Positions 17,932 through 27,766 are shown, counted from the first letter of the stretch. The stretch is DNA of 64,000 nucleotides from Hyphococcus sp. (GCA_021776335.1 JAJFGB010000011.1:62001-126000), one strand, 5' to 3'. Program-made: numbers and translations. Notes: generated by a model from the letters alone, not told the origin.

Positions 17932-18267
17932 TCAGCCGTATTTTGAGCCCCAGTCGCGCATGGCGCCGATGATGCCGCTCATTTTCCTGCCCTTGGCGGT
18001 CAACAGATATTCAGCGCGGGGCGGATGATCTTCATAAAATGACCGCGCAACGATGCCGCTTTCTTCCAGCATTTTGAGGCGGTTCGACAGCGTGTTTGGC
18101 GGGATGCCGTCAAGCGCATCCTGAAAATCCTGGAACCGGCGCGCGCCGTTTTCCAACAGCTCGCGCATAATCTGCGCCGTCCAGCGCGATCCAAGGATCA
18201 GCGCCGCACGCGCAATCGGGCATCCGGGGGTCGCATCGCTCATGCCCGCATCATAGGCGTGCGACAT
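17932..18267 (-). CDS. HxlR-family transcriptional regulator
   Basis: About 111 residues from ATG 18267; a TTG at 18282 and an ATG at 18243 are alternatives. Winged helix with CPIARAALILGSRWTAQIMRELL at the start, the conserved Cys, and then IPPNTLSNRLKMLEESGIV and LTAKGRKM, all typical of HxlR. HxlR proteins often sense oxidants or electrophiles through the conserved Cys. It is divergent from a MAPEG gene with an inverted repeat between them, so it probably controls that gene. Confidence 0.88.
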   Translation of the reverse strand: MSHAYDAGMSDATPGCPIARAALILGSRWTAQIMRELLENGARRFQDFQDALDGIPPNTLSNRLKMLEESGIVARSFYEDHPPRAEYLLTAKGRKMSGIIGAMRDWGSKYG

Positions 18268-18286
18268 CGATTTGACTAGCAACTAC

Positions 18287-18302
18287 AGTTATTATAGTAA
18301 CT
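18287..18302. promoter_or_regulatory. inverted-repeat operator between HxlR and MAPEG genes
   Basis: AGTTA-TTATAG-TAACT, overlapped by the wider ACTA...TAGT symmetry (18283-18298). It lies in the only intergenic space between the two divergent genes and is the natural HxlR binding site. Confidence 0.5.
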
Positions 18303-18323
18303 TCTGAAAAGGGAGTGAGTGAT

Positions 18324-18722
18324 ATGTCCGTTGAATTTCAGGCGCTGTTCGGCGTCGCTGCAATGCTGCTGGTTTTGCTGTTCATCCAGGGCGGGTTAGC
18401 TCCCGCGATCCACGGTTTTAAATGGGGGCTCGGCCCGCGCGACGAGCCGCGTGATCCTTCGGTCCTGCAGGGGCGCATGAAGCGCATCGTCGCCAATCAC
18501 CTTGAGGGCATGGCGATCTTTGTCCCATTGATCTTGATTGCGCATCTTAGCGGCGTCTCGACGCCGCTCACCGTCGCGGGCGCCGTTCTCTTCCTGACCG
18601 CGCGCGCCGCCTTCGCAATTATTTATATGATCGGCGTGCCGGTGTTGCGTTCCGCCGCCTGGGGCGCAGGATTTGTCGGCCTCGCAATGATCGGTTTTGA
18701 GCTTGTGAGGGCAGGATTTTAA
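18324..18722 (+). CDS. MAPEG-family membrane protein
   Basis: 132 residues from ATG 18324, preferred over GTG 18315 because GGGAG then sits 8 bp upstream. Four hydrophobic helices. HGFKWGLGPRDEP and RMKRIVANHLEGMAIFVPL match the bacterial MAPEG family (eicosanoid/glutathione-type membrane enzymes). It is probably regulated by the divergent HxlR protein. Enzymatic activity is not proven for most bacterial members. Confidence 0.85.
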   Translation: MSVEFQALFGVAAMLLVLLFIQGGLAPAIHGFKWGLGPRDEPRDPSVLQGRMKRIVANHLEGMAIFVPLILIAHLSGVSTPLTVAGAVLFLTARAAFAIIYMIGVPVLRSAAWGAGFVGLAMIGFELVRAGF

Positions 18723-18791
18723 ACGGATGACCAACGGAGAGCCCGTAAAGGGAAGCGACGACCGATTAAGATCATCAGAAGTCGTGGACGG

Positions 18792-19433
18792 TCACTGGCA
18801 CGCAAATCCGTTGGCGTTTACCTCACCCCTCTCAGCCTGAATAACCTGGCGTTCTATCTCAACAAGCTCGGTGTTAACGACGTCCGCGGTAACACCATGA
18901 TAACCTGACAGATAGTCCCTGGCCTCACTTCTCTCGGGCGGACGAACGTAACGTATGCGGCCTCTATTGCCCGTGAATGAAAACCTGACATCGCCGACAT
19001 TGTTCACTTTCCCTGGCAAAACAGTGAATTTTCGCGTGCTGCAAAATATTGTCGTTGCCGAAACTTGACTGTGCCAGCGATTAATCCGCTCAATGACATA
19101 AACGCCCGGCGTTAATTCGGTCAGGTGGTGGCGCTTTACAGTTGATTTGCGAATTTCAGAGATCGCGCGAAAACCAAAAGCATCCATCGCATTCATTCCT
19201 AAATTGATGGGCTCGCCCGTTGTGTTTGTATCGACATCGAACGGCGCAATCGTAACAACATAGGAATGGGGTGGATCATGGTCGAATTCCAATTGCACTA
19301 ACAGCAATCCGTTTGCACTCTGGTCGGAAAACACAAGCCCCTTTCCGGCATTGGTGGCCGTCGTGGTGCAGGATGCGGTGAATATGAAAATGCTCGCGAG
19401 CACAACCAGGCGTGCAGCAATAGAAAATGTCAC
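18792..19433 (-). CDS. predicted lipoprotein, unknown function
   Basis: A 213-residue protein with a lipoprotein signal: hydrophobic stretch then FTASC (lipobox, Cys near residue 22). The mature part looks beta-rich (LLLVQLEFDHD, PGVYVIERINRW, GRIRYVRPP). ELTPGVYVIERI resembles small domains of surface or DUF2846-like lipoproteins, but I cannot assign a family. Monocistronic; the following 150 bp hold a 63-bp repeat related to the end of dnaJ. Confidence 0.7.
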   Translation of the reverse strand: MTFSIAARLVVLASIFIFTASCTTTATNAGKGLVFSDQSANGLLLVQLEFDHDPPHSYVVTIAPFDVDTNTTGEPINLGMNAMDAFGFRAISEIRKSTVKRHHLTELTPGVYVIERINRWHSQVSATTIFCSTRKFTVLPGKVNNVGDVRFSFTGNRGRIRYVRPPERSEARDYLSGYHGVTADVVNTELVEIERQVIQAERGEVNANGFACQ

Positions 19434-19531
19434 GTGACCCCCATCATTTTGATACGCGCCAACAAAAGAAAGGCGCTGTATTTGTGGGAAGACTAAGGGC
19501 GGGACAGTAAACTGGCAAGCCGCGCTGCTGT

Positions 19532-19594
19532 CCGTCGGTCACATCATCCGGAAGTTTTTTGCGTGCTCGAAAGAGCCCGGTGATTGCAGGCAGC
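19532..19594. repeat. imperfect copy of the dnaJ 3' end (copy A)
   Basis: About 63 bp starting CCGTCGGTCACATCATCC. By hand alignment it is about 80% identical to 20313-20376, the end of dnaJ, with one indel. It lies just upstream of the LysE gene, so that gene is bracketed by a direct repeat. Read as dnaJ sense it soon meets a stop. Confidence 0.6.
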
Positions 19595-19646
19595 TTTCGT
19601 TACCGCCTTCTTGCGCTCGCTTGCCCCGTCACCGATAATAGCGCGC

Positions 19647-20267
19647 ATGAGCATTGAACTCTGGCTTATTTACGCCGCCACGGTCGCCGCGTTGATGTCA
19701 ACGCCGGGACCCAGTCATCTTCTGATGCTGTCGAACAGTCTCGCCCATGGCTTTCGCCGGTCCCTTGCGACAGCGGCGGGCGATCTCACCGCAAATATGG
19801 CGCAGATGCTGTTTGCAGGCTTCGGCCTTGCAGCCCTTCTCATGCAGTTTGAGAACGCGCTTTTTTACATCAAATGGGCCGGCGTTTTCTATCTTGCCTT
19901 TATGGGCATACAGATGATGTTGGCGAAAGAAAAACTAACCGGCAGCGGGGCCGCGCCGAAAACCAGCCGGCGAAAGCTGTGGTTGCAGGGCTTCATCACT
20001 TCGGCGTCAAACCCCAAAGCCGTGATCTTTTTCGCAGCCCTGTTCCCGCAATTCATTTCCTCTTCGGCGCCCTTCTGGCCACAATTTCTTATTTTATCCG
20101 CCACCTATATCGCCATGGACGCGTTCATGCTGTCGCTCTATGGCGCCGGCGCCGACTGGATCGCCGCACGCGTCACGCCGCATATGCAGGGCCGTCTTAA
20201 AAAAATCGGGGGCGGGTTCATGGTCGGCGCTGCAGTGTTGCTGGGGCTCAAGCCGGTTGAACGGTGA
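19647..20267 (+). CDS. LysE/RhtB-family exporter
   Basis: 206 residues from ATG 19647; the TTG at 19584 gives an untypical extension inside the repeat. About six TM helices. The start IELWLIYAATVAALMSTPGPSHLLM and GFRRSLATAAGD are the family hallmark, and ASNPKAVIFFAALFPQF is the second. Exports amino acids or related metabolites. Bracketed by the dnaJ-end repeat. Confidence 0.9.
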   Translation: MSIELWLIYAATVAALMSTPGPSHLLMLSNSLAHGFRRSLATAAGDLTANMAQMLFAGFGLAALLMQFENALFYIKWAGVFYLAFMGIQMMLAKEKLTGSGAAPKTSRRKLWLQGFITSASNPKAVIFFAALFPQFISSSAPFWPQFLILSATYIAMDAFMLSLYGAGADWIAARVTPHMQGRLKKIGGGFMVGAAVLLGLKPVER

Positions 20268-20305
20268 CTCGCTGAATTGGCAAGAAAGCGCTTCAAGTGG
20301 ACGCC

Positions 20306-21448
20306 CTACCGCCCGTCGGTCACATTATCCCAAAAGTTTTTCGCGCGCTGGAAAAAGCCCTGTGACTGCGGGCAACAATCCTCGCCGCCGCCAGCTTCAC
20401 AAAACTGGCGAAGCAAGTCTTTTTGTTCGGCGTTAAGGCCCGTCGGCGTTTCCACCTGAACCTCGACAAAAAGATCGCCGCGGGTTTTTTGGTTGAGCTG
20501 CGTCATGCCCTTGCTGCGCACGCGAAACCTTTTGCCGGTCTGGGCGCCTTCAGGCACGGAAATTTTCACCCGTCCGCCGTCGATGGTCGGGGCTTCAAAG
20601 TCGCCGCCCAGCGCCGCCGTCGTCATGGGGATCGGCATGGCACAATAAAGATCGCGGCCGTCGCGCTCAAAGAGGTCATGCTCAGCAAGGCCGATAAAAA
20701 TATAAAGATCGCCCTCGGGCCCGCCGCGTGGGCCCGCTTCGCCTTCGCCGGAAAGGCGAATGCGCGTGCCGCTTTCAATACCTGCCGGGACGTCAACGGA
20801 AAGCTGGCGTTCTTTACGCACCCGGCCCTGGCCGCTGCAATCCGCACACGGATCAGCAATCACCCGGCCTTCGCCGTGACAAGCAGGGCAGGTGCGCTCA
20901 ATCGTGAAAAAGCCCTGTTGCATCCGAACCCGGCCTGCGCCCTTACAGGTTCCGCAATCGGTTGGGCCTGAACCCGGTTTCGCGCCTGAGCCCTCGCAGG
21001 TTTCACAGGCGACGGAGCCCGGCACATGAATCTCTGCTTTTTTACCGTGGAACGATTCTTCAAGCGTGATCTCGAGATTATATTTGAGGTCGGCGCCGCG
21101 GCCGGGACCACCACGACGAGCGCCGCGCCCGCCCATAAATTCGCTGAAGATATCTTCAAAAACGTCGGAAAAGCCGCCGGCCCCGGCCCCGCCAAAGCCG
21201 CGCGCGCTGGCGCCATTACCGTTTTCAAACGCTGCATGGCCGAACCGGTCATAGGCCGCGCGTTTTTGATCGTCAGAGAGAATCTCGTAGGCCTCGCCGA
21301 GCTGTTTAAATTTTTGTTCCGCTGCCGGATCGTCCTGATTGCGGTCAGGATGATATTGCATTGCGCGCTTGCGAAATGCCGATTTGACCGCCGCCGGATC
21401 GGCGCCGCGCTCAACGCCGAGCGTTTCGTAGTAGCATTGTTGCGCCAT
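20306..21448 (-). CDS. dnaJ: chaperone DnaJ
   Basis: A 380-residue type I DnaJ. J domain with HPD (MQYHPDRNQ), then a G/F-rich region ([16 protein letters not shown]). Four zinc repeats follow: [24 protein letters not shown] and CADCSGQG. C-terminal substrate domains complete it. Stimulates DnaK ATPase and delivers clients. Downstream of dnaK on the same strand across a 107-bp gap with two hairpins, which may lower its expression relative to dnaK. Its last ~64 bp occur again in imperfect form at 19532. Confidence 0.97.
   Translation of the reverse strand: MAQQCYYETLGVERGADPAAVKSAFRKRAMQYHPDRNQDDPAAEQKFKQLGEAYEILSDDQKRAAYDRFGHAAFENGNGASARGFGGAGAGGFSDVFEDIFSEFMGGRGARRGGPGRGADLKYNLEITLEESFHGKKAEIHVPGSVACETCEGSGAKPGSGPTDCGTCKGAGRVRMQQGFFTIERTCPACHGEGRVIADPCADCSGQGRVRKERQLSVDVPAGIESGTRIRLSGEGEAGPRGGPEGDLYIFIGLAEHDLFERDGRDLYCAMPIPMTTAALGGDFEAPTIDGGRVKISVPEGAQTGKRFRVRSKGMTQLNQKTRGDLFVEVQVETPTGLNAEQKDLLRQFCEAGGGEDCCPQSQGFFQRAKNFWDNVTDGR
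20313..20376. repeat. dnaJ-end repeat (copy B, coding)
   Basis: The plus-strand sequence CCGTCGGTCACATTATCC... covers the final codons of dnaJ (minus strand) and pairs with copy A at 19532-19594 in direct orientation. Confidence 0.6.
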
Positions 21449-21484
21449 ATACCGCGCCGCCCTTTACACCAGTCAGCTGTCGCG

Positions 21485-21508
21485 CCCTGTTTTGTCTGCG
21501 AAACAGGG
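21485..21508. terminator. hairpin in the dnaK-dnaJ gap
   Basis: CCCTGTTT (21485-21492) pairs with AAACAGGG (21501-21508). It has no clear T-run, so it may attenuate or protect an mRNA end rather than terminate fully. Confidence 0.45.
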
Positions 21509-21523
21509 CCGCCTTGAGAAAGC

Positions 21524-21547
21524 GGCGGCGCGTTTCATCGCGCCGCC
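21524..21547 (-). terminator. strong hairpin just after dnaK
   Basis: GGCGGCGCG-TTTCAT-CGCGCCGCC, a perfect 9-bp GC-rich stem beginning 9 bp after the dnaK stop. Probably a partial terminator or processing/stability element between dnaK and dnaJ. Confidence 0.6.
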
Positions 21548-21555
21548 TCTCATTT

Positions 21556-23481
21556 CTAGTCTTTCTTCTCGCCGTCGACTTCTTCGAAGTCGGCATCGAC
21601 AACATCGCTGTCATCATCATCGTCAGCGTCCGCTGCGGCGTCAGCCGCCGCATCGCCTTCGGCGGCAGCGGCGCCTTCTTTGTACATCGCTTCGCCCAGC
21701 TTCATCGAAGCCTGCGCCAGCGCCGTCGACGCAGTGTTAATGGCTTCAAGGTCAGCGTCTTCTTTTTCCAGCGTCTCTTTCAGCGTGACAAGCGCTTCGT
21801 CAATTGCCTGCCTGTCCTCGCCGGAAACCTTGTCGCCATATTCTTCAAGGTTTTTCTCGGTGGAATGAACCAGCGCTTCGGCGCGGTTTTTCGATTCGAC
21901 CGCTTCACGGCGCTGCTTGTCAGCATCCGCATTGGCTTCAGCCTCTTTGACCATATTCTCGATGTCATCATCGGAAAGCCCGCCGGAGGCCTGGATGCGG
22001 ATCGACTGTTCTTTATTGGTCGCCTTATCTTTGGCCGAAACATGAACAATGCCGTTGGCGTCAATATCAAACGTCACCTCGACCTGCGGTATGCCGCGGG
22101 GCGCCGGTGGAATGCCCACAAGATCGAATTGGCCGAGCATCTTGTTATCGGCCGCCATTTCGCGCTCGCCCTGGAATACACGGATTGTCACCGCCGACTG
22201 ATTGTCTTCAGCGGTTGAAAAAGTCTGGGACTTTTTCGTCGGAATTGTTGTGTTGCGATCAATAAGGCGCGTGAAAACACCGCCCAACGTCTCAATGCCA
22301 AGCGACAATGGCGTTACGTCAAGAAGCAGGACGTCCTTGACGTCACCCTGTAGAACGCCTGCCTGAATGGCGGCGCCAAGAGCGACAACTTCGTCTGGGT
22401 TAACGCCCTTATGAGGCTCTTTGCCAAAGATTTGCTGAACTGTTTCCTGAACTTTCGGCATCCGCGTCATGCCGCCGACGAGAATAACTTCGTCGATATC
22501 GCCAGGCGTGAGACCGGCGTCTTTGAGGGCCGCCTTGCAAGGGTCAACCGTGCGCTTGACGAGATCTTCAACCAGGCTTTCGAGCTTTGCGCGCGTCAGC
22601 TTCATGGTCAAATGTTTCGGACCCGACTGGTCCGCCGTTATAAACGGCAGGTTTAATTCATACTGCGAGGTCGACGAAAGTTCTTTCTTTGCTTTTTCCG
22701 CCTCTTCTTTCAGGCGTTGCAGCGCGAGTTTATCCTTGCGCAGATCAATACCCTGATCTTTTTTGAATTCACTCGCCAGATATTCGACAATACGCATATC
22801 GAAATCTTCGCCGCCAAGGAACGTGTCGCCATTGGTCGCGAGCACTTCAAAGACGCCGTCGCCGATCTCAAGGATCGACATGTCAAAGGTGCCGCCGCCG
22901 AGGTCGTAAACAGCAATTTTCTTGGCGCCTTTTTTATCAAACCCATAGGCAAGCGCTGCAGCTGTTGGCTCGTTGATAATCCGAAGCACTTCGAGCCCGG
23001 CGATTTTGCCGGCGTCCTTCGTCGCCTGACGCTGGGCGTCGTTAAAATAGGCGGGGACAGTGATAACGGCCTGAGTAACCTCATCGCCGAGATAGGCTTC
23101 GGCGGTTTCTTTCATCTTCTGCAAGATAAAAGCAGAGACTTGTGACGGGGCGTATTTCTCGCCGCGACTTTCGACCCAGGCGTCATCATTGTCGCCTTTG
23201 ACAATCTCGTAGGGGACCATGCCTTTATCTTTGGCGACCATGGGGTCTGAAAACGGGCGCCCGATCAGGCGCTTAATTGCAAAAAAAGTGTTTTCAGGGT
23301 TGGTGACCGCCTGACGCTTCGCCGGCTGGCCAATCAATCGCTCGCCATCATCACTGAACGCGACAACCGACGGCGTCGTCCTGACGCCCTCAGCATTTTC
23401 AACAACTTTCGGCTCTTTTCCTTCCATGACGGCGACACAAGAGTTCGTCGTCCCGAGGTCGATGCCAATGACCTTACCCAT
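21556..23481 (-). CDS. dnaK: chaperone DnaK (Hsp70)
   Basis: A 641-residue protein, normal length. N-terminal ATPase signature [11 protein letters not shown], second signature [14 protein letters not shown] and third [13 protein letters not shown]. The substrate-binding domain and an acidic tail ([18 protein letters not shown]) follow. Folds nascent and stressed proteins with DnaJ and GrpE (grpE is not in the window). AGGAGAATAAGG precedes the ATG at good spacing. I could not find a convincing heat-shock (RpoH) promoter in the 259 bp upstream by eye. Confidence 0.98.
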   Translation of the reverse strand: MGKVIGIDLGTTNSCVAVMEGKEPKVVENAEGVRTTPSVVAFSDDGERLIGQPAKRQAVTNPENTFFAIKRLIGRPFSDPMVAKDKGMVPYEIVKGDNDDAWVESRGEKYAPSQVSAFILQKMKETAEAYLGDEVTQAVITVPAYFNDAQRQATKDAGKIAGLEVLRIINEPTAAALAYGFDKKGAKKIAVYDLGGGTFDMSILEIGDGVFEVLATNGDTFLGGEDFDMRIVEYLASEFKKDQGIDLRKDKLALQRLKEEAEKAKKELSSTSQYELNLPFITADQSGPKHLTMKLTRAKLESLVEDLVKRTVDPCKAALKDAGLTPGDIDEVILVGGMTRMPKVQETVQQIFGKEPHKGVNPDEVVALGAAIQAGVLQGDVKDVLLLDVTPLSLGIETLGGVFTRLIDRNTTIPTKKSQTFSTAEDNQSAVTIRVFQGEREMAADNKMLGQFDLVGIPPAPRGIPQVEVTFDIDANGIVHVSAKDKATNKEQSIRIQASGGLSDDDIENMVKEAEANADADKQRREAVESKNRAEALVHSTEKNLEEYGDKVSGEDRQAIDEALVTLKETLEKEDADLEAINTASTALAQASMKLGEAMYKEGAAAAEGDAAADAAADADDDDDSDVVDADFEEVDGEKKD

Positions 23482-23740
23482 AATCCTTATTCTCCTTCCA
23501 GCGAGCCGCCCAGTTATTCCTGGCCTTCAATCGGCGCCATCGGCAAAAACCGACAATGCGCCTGAAAAGCGCCGGGAGTGGGCGAACCCCATTTTTAGAC
23601 ACTAAATTTCCAGCGCCGCCGGTATCCGGCGCTGCTTTCTGGCGGGATATAAGGAGCAAGGCCAAGCCCCGCAACCCGTGACGGTCACGACAGCGCTAAA
23701 AAACCTGGGACATTAACGTTGCGGTAGGAAATGCCCCACC

Positions 23741-25552
23741 TCAATCCATATCCCGCGCAACGCGGAAGCCATTGTCATATTCCCGGGCGGTCTGGTCCTT
23801 GGCAATCCTGTGCGCGGATCGCAAGCGCCACCCCCCGGTGTTCCACGCGCCGCCTTTTAAAACCCGCATCCCGCAATTGCCGCCGCGTGCGGTTCCGTCC
23901 GATGGCAGGCCGCCATGGCTATCTGACCAACAGTCAGCAGTCCATTCCCAGAGATTGCCGTGCATGTCGAAGATACCAAACGCGTTGGGGGCAAAGCTTG
24001 CAACCGGCGTTGTGCGCACGCGATTGATCCCGCCGGAAACGCCGTAGGCATGGTCGCCGTTAAAATTCGCTTGCGCCGTCGATATGGTCCCGCCGAAAGA
24101 AAACGCCGCCGCAGCGCCGGCGCGGGCGGCATATTCCCATTCAGCCTCACTCGGCAGGCGATAGCGATGACCGGTTTTAGCCGATAGCCAGTCCGCATAA
24201 GCTTGCGCGTCTTCGAAAGAAACATCGACAACCGGTCTGTCGCCCCGGCCCCACCCATGATCGTAAGGCGCATGCCCCTTGCAGCCGCCGTCATCGACGC
24301 AGGCAAGCCATTGGGCAAAAGTCACTTCGGTCGCGCCCAGTGCAAAGCCCTTTGACAGCACGATGCCGATGAGGGGTCCTTCGGCAACATGGCGCGCCGG
24401 TTCGTCGGTCGGCGAGCCCATGGAAAACCCACCTGCGGCGAGTGCGGCCATATCAGGGCAGGTTTCGCAGTCCTTGAAATAGTCGCCGGCCGCAATGCGA
24501 TCTATCGACTCATCTGTGGACGGATCAGTATCTTCCGGCGCGGCCTTGGATGTCGTCGCAGCGACAAGGTCTTCCAGCGCGGCGTCATCCGGCATAACCG
24601 AAGTGAGATCTATTTCTGTCTCGGCCGGCGCTTCTGTTTCTGGCGCCGCTTTTTTGACGGATTTTTCCGTATCCGGCGCGTCAACACTATTTCCGGCGCC
24701 ATCAACCGGCGCCATAAGCGCCAACGTTGCTGTCGGCGTTGCATTTTCGACACCATCGTCCGCATCTGAAATAGCAGCGGCGTTTTCCTCTTCATCAACG
24801 GCAACCGGCTTGACAAAAGCGAGCGTCGCCGGCGTCGCCGTTTCGGGGGGCGGCGTGGTGCTCGCTATTTGTGCCGGCGATGACAAAAATATCGGCGCCA
24901 ATATCGCCGCCGCCGCCGTCAGAACGGCAAGACCAAGGCTCGCGCCAATCGCCACATGAATCGGTTGAAAGCCAGCGGGATGGCGCTGAAGCACATAGTC
25001 CGGCGACTCCGATGAAATTTCTTCGCGGGCGAAATCATCATCGAATTCCGCGTCGAAGACTTGATCATCATTTTCCGGCGGCCATTCCGCATCCAATATT
25101 ATCGCAGAAGCCGGAACGCCGGTTTCGTTTTGCTGCTCCTCAGCAATAGCATCCGCCCAAACCGCGCCATCTTCCAAAATATCCCGGTGCGCTGCGACAT
25201 CAATTTCACCAAGCACAAAACGCCATCGAGGGTCATCAACGGCGCCGGTCCATCCAGAAAGGTCGACAGGTGGAAGATTTTCAAACCCGCGTGGCGGCAA
25301 TGCGTCGCCGAGCGCAACCGGGATCAATGCGCCACGCGCCAGCGCTTCGCGCGCCTGTTCATGGATGCGCGCCAGCTTTGCCGCCGCCCCCGACCACACG
25401 ACAATCGCCAGATTGTCATCAAGGCCGAGATCGCCGGACAACGGATCTCCGCTGTGACGCTTAACTTTGTGGCCGTCGCGCGAAAGCGCATCGGCAATCT
25501 GTTCGCCAAAGCGTGCGTCGCCAGGCGCGTGGATGATAGAAATGGCAGACAT
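23741..25552 (-). CDS. TIR domain - TM - SUMF1 (FGE-like) fusion protein
   Basis: A 603-residue protein. Residues 1-130 look like a TIR_2 domain (ISIIHAPGDARFGEQIADAL; LAIVVWSGAAAKLARIHEQA). E65 stands where the TIR NADase glutamate is expected. One TM helix lies at about 198-223, then an Ala/Thr/Pro/acidic linker. The C-terminal 230 residues are a formylglycine-generating-enzyme-type domain (YRLPSEAEWEYAARAG, DMHGNLWEWTADCW, VLKGGAWNTG, NGFRVARD). The catalytic cysteine pair of true FGE is absent near GGAWNTGGWRLRSAHR, so this domain more likely binds something than oxidises cysteine. The topology would place TIR in the cytosol and SUMF1 in the periplasm. It follows the SLOG-SLATT gene on the same strand (153-bp gap). 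Role unknown; see findings. Confidence 0.8.
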   Translation of the reverse strand: MSAISIIHAPGDARFGEQIADALSRDGHKVKRHSGDPLSGDLGLDDNLAIVVWSGAAAKLARIHEQAREALARGALIPVALGDALPPRGFENLPPVDLSGWTGAVDDPRWRFVLGEIDVAAHRDILEDGAVWADAIAEEQQNETGVPASAIILDAEWPPENDDQVFDAEFDDDFAREEISSESPDYVLQRHPAGFQPIHVAIGASLGLAVLTAAAAILAPIFLSSPAQIASTTPPPETATPATLAFVKPVAVDEEENAAAISDADDGVENATPTATLALMAPVDGAGNSVDAPDTEKSVKKAAPETEAPAETEIDLTSVMPDDAALEDLVAATTSKAAPEDTDPSTDESIDRIAAGDYFKDCETCPDMAALAAGGFSMGSPTDEPARHVAEGPLIGIVLSKGFALGATEVTFAQWLACVDDGGCKGHAPYDHGWGRGDRPVVDVSFEDAQAYADWLSAKTGHRYRLPSEAEWEYAARAGAAAAFSFGGTISTAQANFNGDHAYGVSGGINRVRTTPVASFAPNAFGIFDMHGNLWEWTADCWSDSHGGLPSDGTARGGNCGMRVLKGGAWNTGGWRLRSAHRIAKDQTAREYDNGFRVARDMD

Positions 25553-25705
25553 CGCAATAAGTTTCCGGCAAGAGGAAAATGCGCCCTTATCAAGCGGCGC
25601 GGATACAATTTGTAACGCCCCTATAAGGTGACTCTCATCACCTCCGCGACCGATCGAAGCTTACAGTTTCGCAAGGAAACAGCTGGGGAAAACAAAAATC
25701 CTGCT

Positions 25706-27586
25706 TTAGCCGGGCAGATTCAACGGCTTGGAGATATAAAGCAGGCGCCAGTCCATATTTTCCATCAGCATGGCCTGTGCCGCCTCTTCGACCCGCACAC
25801 GAAGGTTGCGCAATCGAGGCGCATCGGCTTCCGCCAGCGCCTCGAACTTTTCTGCTATGTTTTTTAGCTGCGTCGCCGTCGCATGGGACCGTTCCGCCGT
25901 TGATCCGAATTCGCCCTGCACGCGAATACCGAAAAATGCCGCGCCGAGCGCCGGCAGAAACCCGGTCATCATGGTGACCCAGTTTTTTGCTATTTTTTCC
26001 GCCTTGTACGTAAAGGCTTGCGCCGCGCCGCCATCTTTGTCGCCGTAGAACACGAGAAAAAGATAGCCGAGACAAATGAGCAACGTCGTGGCAAAGGCCA
26101 TCTCGCCCAAAATATGCAAGCGGTGCTCCATTACATGAAGCGTTGCCGCCTTGCGATCGTGATAAGCGATCTGCGGGCGTATCTCCTCGCGCAAGACTGT
26201 TTCTGCTATTACACATATGTTGGCGGCGTCAAAGCTCCCGGATGTCATACCCGCTTCTCGACGCGTCGCGGCAAAATACCAGTCAACCCAGCCAGCCGCT
26301 TCACCGCCTTCGCCCTGCGTAAAGTCATCAACACCAGTCTTGCGTCCCAAGGTCAGAAAATACAGCCGGTATTGGCGCATTTCCTCTGCAAGCTGACGGT
26401 AATCGATCCATTTTTCGTGCCATCGCCCTCGCTTACCGGCGGTCGTGACGCCGAGGATCATGATGATGAGCACCACTTCCGTCGTGATCCAGATCGTCTT
26501 GCTGCCAAAACCAAACCCATCGGCGACAAGGTGGAAAAGCGCCAAAAACACGGCAATCGCTGCAAACAAATAGTTGAAGAAATAAGATGAACGATAAAGG
26601 TTGCCGTAGTGGATAGCGAGGTGATCGGCCCATACAAATCGCGGAATGATCAGTTCGTCAAAGACCTCGCGGTCATGGAGCGTCGCCTCAACTTTATCCG
26701 CAAGCGTTGTTTTTCGCGCATGGGCAATTTCCGTTTCGGGCGAGGGGCTGAAAAGCCTGACCGCAAAAGGCCACCTGCCAGCGAACACGCGCTCCCAAAA
26801 TTGAAAAAATGATCCATAGTTAAAGGTGTGGCTGTCTTCTTCCGCATAGTCTCGATAAGCCGCACGTGCGTGGGTTTTTTTGCCGGAAAAAGCGTGTTCA
26901 ATCTCCGCTTCGGGCGGTGGCGCCGCCACCGCATCCACTGCGGCGTAAACCGCATCAGCATCAAACGAAGCCTCGGTCCCGTCTGCACGCAAAAATACCG
27001 GCTCTTTATCCGCGGCGGCGTTGATCCACACAACCAGTTTGCCGACCGCAAGCGCCTCTTCCTTGATCATTGCAGTACCGCCGACACCGCGCGCTTCTTC
27101 ACCGTCCCATATCGCAATCACGAAGTCGGATTGCATGATCGTCATAACCCCAGCCTGCAGATAAGCTTTTTCTTCAAGTGCCGGGTTGTCGCGAAGACCG
27201 TCGAGTTCGGTCACTGCATCTGCGTGCGCTAACAATGCATCAAGTTCCCGGCGATCTTCAGCCGAGAAGTCAGCGGCATAAGCTTCTTTGCTGAAGGGCA
27301 GGGGCGCCAGCAGCCGCCAGTTTTTTTTAAGCGCCCTTTTTGCCGCCAACGTATCGGCCCCGTCGGCGAGCGCGCTGACAAAATAGAGCTTCGCCGGCGC
27401 CTCAGCGTATTCCGCTTGATACTTCGCAGCCGTTCGCGCAACGCCCGCAGCAACAATGTCGAGCACCGCGTCAACCTGGCCGTTAATGCGCGCGATCTGG
27501 TCAGACGCCAGACGCGACTGACGGTGGCCAGTGACGCCGACGCGCAGCGCAATAATGGGTTTTGGCGGCGATACTGAATAGGTCAC
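25706..27586 (-). CDS. SLOG-domain protein with C-terminal SLATT-type membrane effector
   Basis: A 626-residue protein. The N-terminal Rossmann-like SLOG/LOG part carries RVGVTGHRQ (about 15-23) and VSALADGADTLAAKRA (about 69-84), proposed to bind nucleotide-derived ligands. The C-terminal half has two pairs of TM helices. The first pair leads to RGRWHEKWIDYRQLAEEMRQ and the second to PALGAAFFGIRVQGEF, both hallmarks of SLATT (SMODS/SLOG-associated 2TM) effectors predicted to permeabilise membranes. It is upstream of the TIR-SUMF1 gene, likely in the same transcript. A sensor-plus-pore arrangement fits an abortive-infection effector, which is inference. Confidence 0.8.
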   Translation of the reverse strand: MTYSVSPPKPIIALRVGVTGHRQSRLASDQIARINGQVDAVLDIVAAGVARTAAKYQAEYAEAPAKLYFVSALADGADTLAAKRALKKNWRLLAPLPFSKEAYAADFSAEDRRELDALLAHADAVTELDGLRDNPALEEKAYLQAGVMTIMQSDFVIAIWDGEEARGVGGTAMIKEEALAVGKLVVWINAAADKEPVFLRADGTEASFDADAVYAAVDAVAAPPPEAEIEHAFSGKKTHARAAYRDYAEEDSHTFNYGSFFQFWERVFAGRWPFAVRLFSPSPETEIAHARKTTLADKVEATLHDREVFDELIIPRFVWADHLAIHYGNLYRSSYFFNYLFAAIAVFLALFHLVADGFGFGSKTIWITTEVVLIIMILGVTTAGKRGRWHEKWIDYRQLAEEMRQYRLYFLTLGRKTGVDDFTQGEGGEAAGWVDWYFAATRREAGMTSGSFDAANICVIAETVLREEIRPQIAYHDRKAATLHVMEHRLHILGEMAFATTLLICLGYLFLVFYGDKDGGAAQAFTYKAEKIAKNWVTMMTGFLPALGAAFFGIRVQGEFGSTAERSHATATQLKNIAEKFEALAEADAPRLRNLRVRVEEAAQAMLMENMDWRLLYISKPLNLPG

Positions 27587-27766
27587 GGAAGGGCCCCCGG
27601 AAAATCTCTTGCTCTTTCATGCCTTACTCGGGCTATGCGCAAGGCGGCGTCAAGGCGGCAGTTTACGCTGTTGGGAGTCGCCAACTCAGATAACACACTG
27701 TTCTTGTAATGTTCTCATCTGTGTTTATGGTAAAAGCAGTCGCCTTTAAGCCGTCCGGAGGTCGCC

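Noticed and set aside
23474-23674. 66-residue ORF upstream of dnaK
   Set aside because: Overlaps the dnaK start and has no recognisable pattern; more likely leader sequence.
23741-24430. SUMF1 domain as an active formylglycine-generating enzyme
   Set aside because: The catalytic cysteine pair is missing around GGAWNTGGWRLRSAHR, and no sulfatase is nearby.
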